Shown: positions 61,411-64,000 of the stretch, one piece after another
Position numbering within the stretch: the first letter of the stretch is position 1
Layout of the letters: every line of letters begins with the position of its first letter
Source: Galaxea fascicularis
Lineage: Eukaryota > Cnidaria > Anthozoa > Scleractinia > Euphylliidae
DNA length: 64,000 nucleotides
Reading direction: 5' to 3'
Assembly: GCA_948470475.1 (NCBI GenBank)
Contig: OX419336.1
Location: forward strand, 41,258,881 to 41,322,880
Notes under the pieces: model-generated
Told to the model about the DNA's origin: nothing
Databases searched by the model: none
Seen by the model: only the letters and a program-made list of their open reading frames with translations
Position numbers and translations under genes: made by a program

Positions 61411-64000
61411 TTCTTATATTAAGTGAGATCATAAAATGTCACACACACACAGAGGTTTTCGTTTTGCTACACTTGTCTTCAACTGAATATTATATAAATA
61501 TGTGTCTTTATTTTTATGTTATTCTTTAACATTTGTTCGAATTCCACAGCTGAAATTTTAATTGCCCGAAATTTTTAGGGAGCAAAACAGGGAGGCTTCA
61601 TTTGGGAATACTTAGCTAAAGTTTCCAAGACTTCTGACTTTCCAGGGAACTATTTGCTTTCCGAAAATACGAGCTGACGTTTTTACTTTCAAAAAAAGCA
61701 AATATGACCCTTCTGAAAACGGCAGGGGCTATTATTGCCTCATTGTGAATCTTTTAGGCCACCTTTTTAGAGGCGAAAATCCGAGTGCACTCTTTGATCC
61801 ACGCCGAAAGCCTACGGCGAACTACCCTCCACCGAACAGATATCTACAGAAACCTGTCGTTGGGTGCAAAGTAGCACATGCAGCCAAATCATGCTGTATG
61901 AAATGAAAAGTTTATATAAATAATGCACCGTTAAAAGCTAGAATTCCAACGAACCGAATAGCGGTAGAAATATCGATATTCTAGCCAAATATAGCCTTCC
62001 TACCTTCACTCTGTTTCTTGTCACTTTCTGGGACGTCTACGTGCAATGCCATCGTTTGTTGAGCACGATGAATAGAAGTTACAAAATAATCTCTGAGTTT
62101 TCTAGACACCTACCACACTTTTCTTGCCGGTGATTTTGACCTTTGCATTTTTCCAGCCGTTGCCTTGCGGTCCCTTGAGGTTCAACACGTTTCTGTCATC
62201 GACATGCACCGTAAGGTTTCCAATACCGATTCCCATCATGCTGTACCAAAATGTCAGGCATTTGCTACCAGTGAAGTCCTTGTATGTAAGTCTAGCAACC
62301 TCACCCGGTAGGCCATTTTGTGCATTTATGAACACATAGTAACCTTCGCCCATGCCAAAAAAGGAAAATTAAAGGTGTATTCGTGGCACCAAACAGCACA
62401 AATGAACACTTAACTTTAATGGGGATACGCTTCCTCTCAAATCTCTAGAACGCTAAGAGTATAAAGGCTAGACAGAGTTGGAAGATTAAATTGCATTTCC
62501 AGCTCTTCAGACCATCTTGAATCCCCCTTTGGATTTCGATTTCCCCCCCCCCCTTTTTTTTTCTCCCCTTTGAAATGACAAAAAATTTCCAAATTTAGTA
62601 ATGAATACTAAAATGATGGAAAAACTGAAAGGCCAACCTTTCTTAAAGTTGATCTTTGTTTACTATAAGCTGAAAATTCCAGATTGGTTGCCATATAAGG
62701 TAAAATCAGTCAGCTTCAGTGAAAATTGGTCTTCCTCGTAATAATTTTCCTGAAAGCATTTGCTAACTTTAATTTTAGACATTCAATGTCCAAAGGGGTT
62801 TCTATGCATATGAAAACATTTTGTTTGCTGCCAAAATATTTACAGTGACAATGTTTTCTTTTTCCATTAGTTTTTAGAGGTTATGGTAAAGTGAAGAAAA
62901 CAATGTTGTATGAGATCATAACCCCAGTTGCAAAACCTAAGAGCACACAGCGTTTAGTGCAGTGAGCTTTGTATATACCTGCGAGTTCCATTTTCATTAT
63001 ATAAATCTAATCGTCTTTTAAGTTTCTAGGGTGCCAGTCTTAATATAACCTCCCATTTCCGATCCAAGAACGAAAACAGAGGTTAGGTAGCAAGGCCAAA
63101 CCACAAAGCAAATTATCACGTCTTTTTTTTTTGGGGGGGGGGGGGGGGGGAGGGTAAGAAAAGTGTTGGTTACATCTGGACTTTCCACGGGCTTTGCTCT
63201 AGAAATTCAGTCGTTAATTTCTGTGGACCAAGAAGCAACTGGTTTACGTGCGAGGTCGTGGAACCGGACCCTTGATGAACTGAAGATAGGAAATGCATAT
63301 TTTGTGGATGGGGTATTTCTTAGTTGTTAGGGTGTCCATAGTTACTGAAAATTTTAACTCGAGTCGCACTGGTGTGAGTGTCGTGCAAGGTATAGAGATG
63401 TTTTTGAAGGTGCAAAATTATTGAAATGTTATTATGATTCCTTTAATGGCCTATAGACAGACCGTTTCCTGATGTGTGGTCAGCATTTGGTCCTGTGTTA
63501 GCCGTGGGCGTCTTTCCCTTACGGCGACTCCATTTGATCCAAGTTTTAGGGTCATTTTTCCATCCACACATTCCTGTATCAAAGTCGCAATCTGGAGAAA
63601 ACAAACACAAATTAATACAAGCCACAACTGGAATGCAGTAAGAGTCTCGCACTGTTGTTATGGCAACGGGAGAGTTAACGGGAGAGTTTCTTTCAACCGA
63701 AGAAGATGAATCTTGGCGTCTATCACTGGACAAGTTATAGCCTTTCCACAAAAGCGCCCTATTTGGGTTTGGTACATTTAATTTATTCGTGGACAAGTAT
63801 GTTCAGCCACTCAACTGTGGAAATTAAACTTATATTCAGTCTGCATTTCAGCAAATGTCTAGATTCAGAACAATTTAGGCGTAAAGTAATGCCTAGTCTA
63901 GCTACCAAAAATGGTATGATGTTCAGCTGTTAATAAGAGCGAAAAGAAACAGATGAGTTTATGCTTACCCATAGCAAGTGAAGCCACCAACAGGGTTAAG
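60377..64000 (-). pseudogene. Truncated duplicate of the MAM/trypsin gene (MAM part only)
   Basis: Exons corresponding to 1-5 of the gene at 23523-35235: (64000)-63969, 63591-63463, 62343-62114, 60897-60729, and the start of exon 5 from 60462. Introns are also duplicated, with small indels. Exon 5 keeps the activation site ([10 protein letters not shown]), then passes into PLE sequence at 60410 and stops at 60377. A product would be a 220-residue secreted protein: signal peptide, MAM domain, Pro-rich tail, no protease. All splice sites are usable; the exon 3 acceptor survives although four bases next to it are lost. It could be a pseudogene or a new MAM-only gene. The start codon is just outside the window. 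Confidence 0.85.
60921..61407 (+). mobile_element. 5'-truncated LINE insertion with poly(A) tail and 13-bp target duplication
   Basis: The sequence is absent from the equivalent intron of the full-length gene (about 32610-32625). It is flanked by AGATTCTTATATT at 60908-60920 and 61408-61420. Inside, 60921-61147 encodes an ORF2 C-terminus (NYFIIIGKLFLWNCRNKQ and REKIVAKYETEKIISRKD). An AATAAA at 61357-61362 and about 34 A residues follow. These are the marks of recent target-primed reverse transcription. Confidence 0.95.

Overview
The window reads as nuclear DNA of an anthozoan cnidarian, most likely a stony coral. The evidence is intron-rich animal genes with GT-AG introns, a cnidarian-style secreted MAM/trypsin protease, and a dense set of tRNA-derived SINEs, foldback MITEs, Penelope-like element (PLE) pieces and 5'-truncated LINEs of the kind I associate with coral genomes. 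The species call is inference; no database was searched. All exon models were built by hand from splice signals, reading phase and protein-family resemblance.

Layout. (1) 1-1240: an array of 249-bp units, each with a 73-nt tRNA-like Pol III gene (four on +, one on -). It lies at the far left of (2) a minus-strand PSTPIP-type F-BAR adaptor gene (11250 to 1342, eleven exons found, 3' end outside the window). (3) Divergent to it, a plus-strand gene (12823-22013) encodes a signal peptide followed by about 900 residues of Glu/Lys-rich sequence built on a recurring V-x-V-E-K motif, with a threefold 72-residue repeat and two possible C-termini. (4) Convergent to that, a minus-strand gene (35235-23523, eleven exons, 716 aa) encodes signal peptide, MAM domain, Pro-rich linker, trypsin domain 1, Pro-rich linker, trypsin domain 2; both catalytic triads are complete. 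(5) 35.3-57.6 kb holds no gene I can recognise, but many transposon remnants, minisatellites and SINEs. (6) 57607-58352: a minus-strand CUB-domain gene whose CUB fold carries a Tyr/Asp-rich insert flanked by furin-like basic sites. (7) 59.3-60.4 kb: LINE reverse-transcriptase debris and a PLE 3' end with a GIY-YIG endonuclease domain. (8) 60377-64000: a second copy of the 5' third of the MAM/trypsin gene. It stops just after the protease activation site, where PLE sequence begins, and carries a fresh poly(A)-tailed LINE insertion with a 13-bp target-site duplication.

The strongest leads are: the tRNA-like array with its odd anticodon arm; the VEK-repeat secreted protein; the internally duplicated two-protease enzyme; its truncated paralogue, which would encode a secreted MAM protein without protease and whose central MAM exon has diverged far more than its neighbours; and the CUB protein with an excisable-looking insert.
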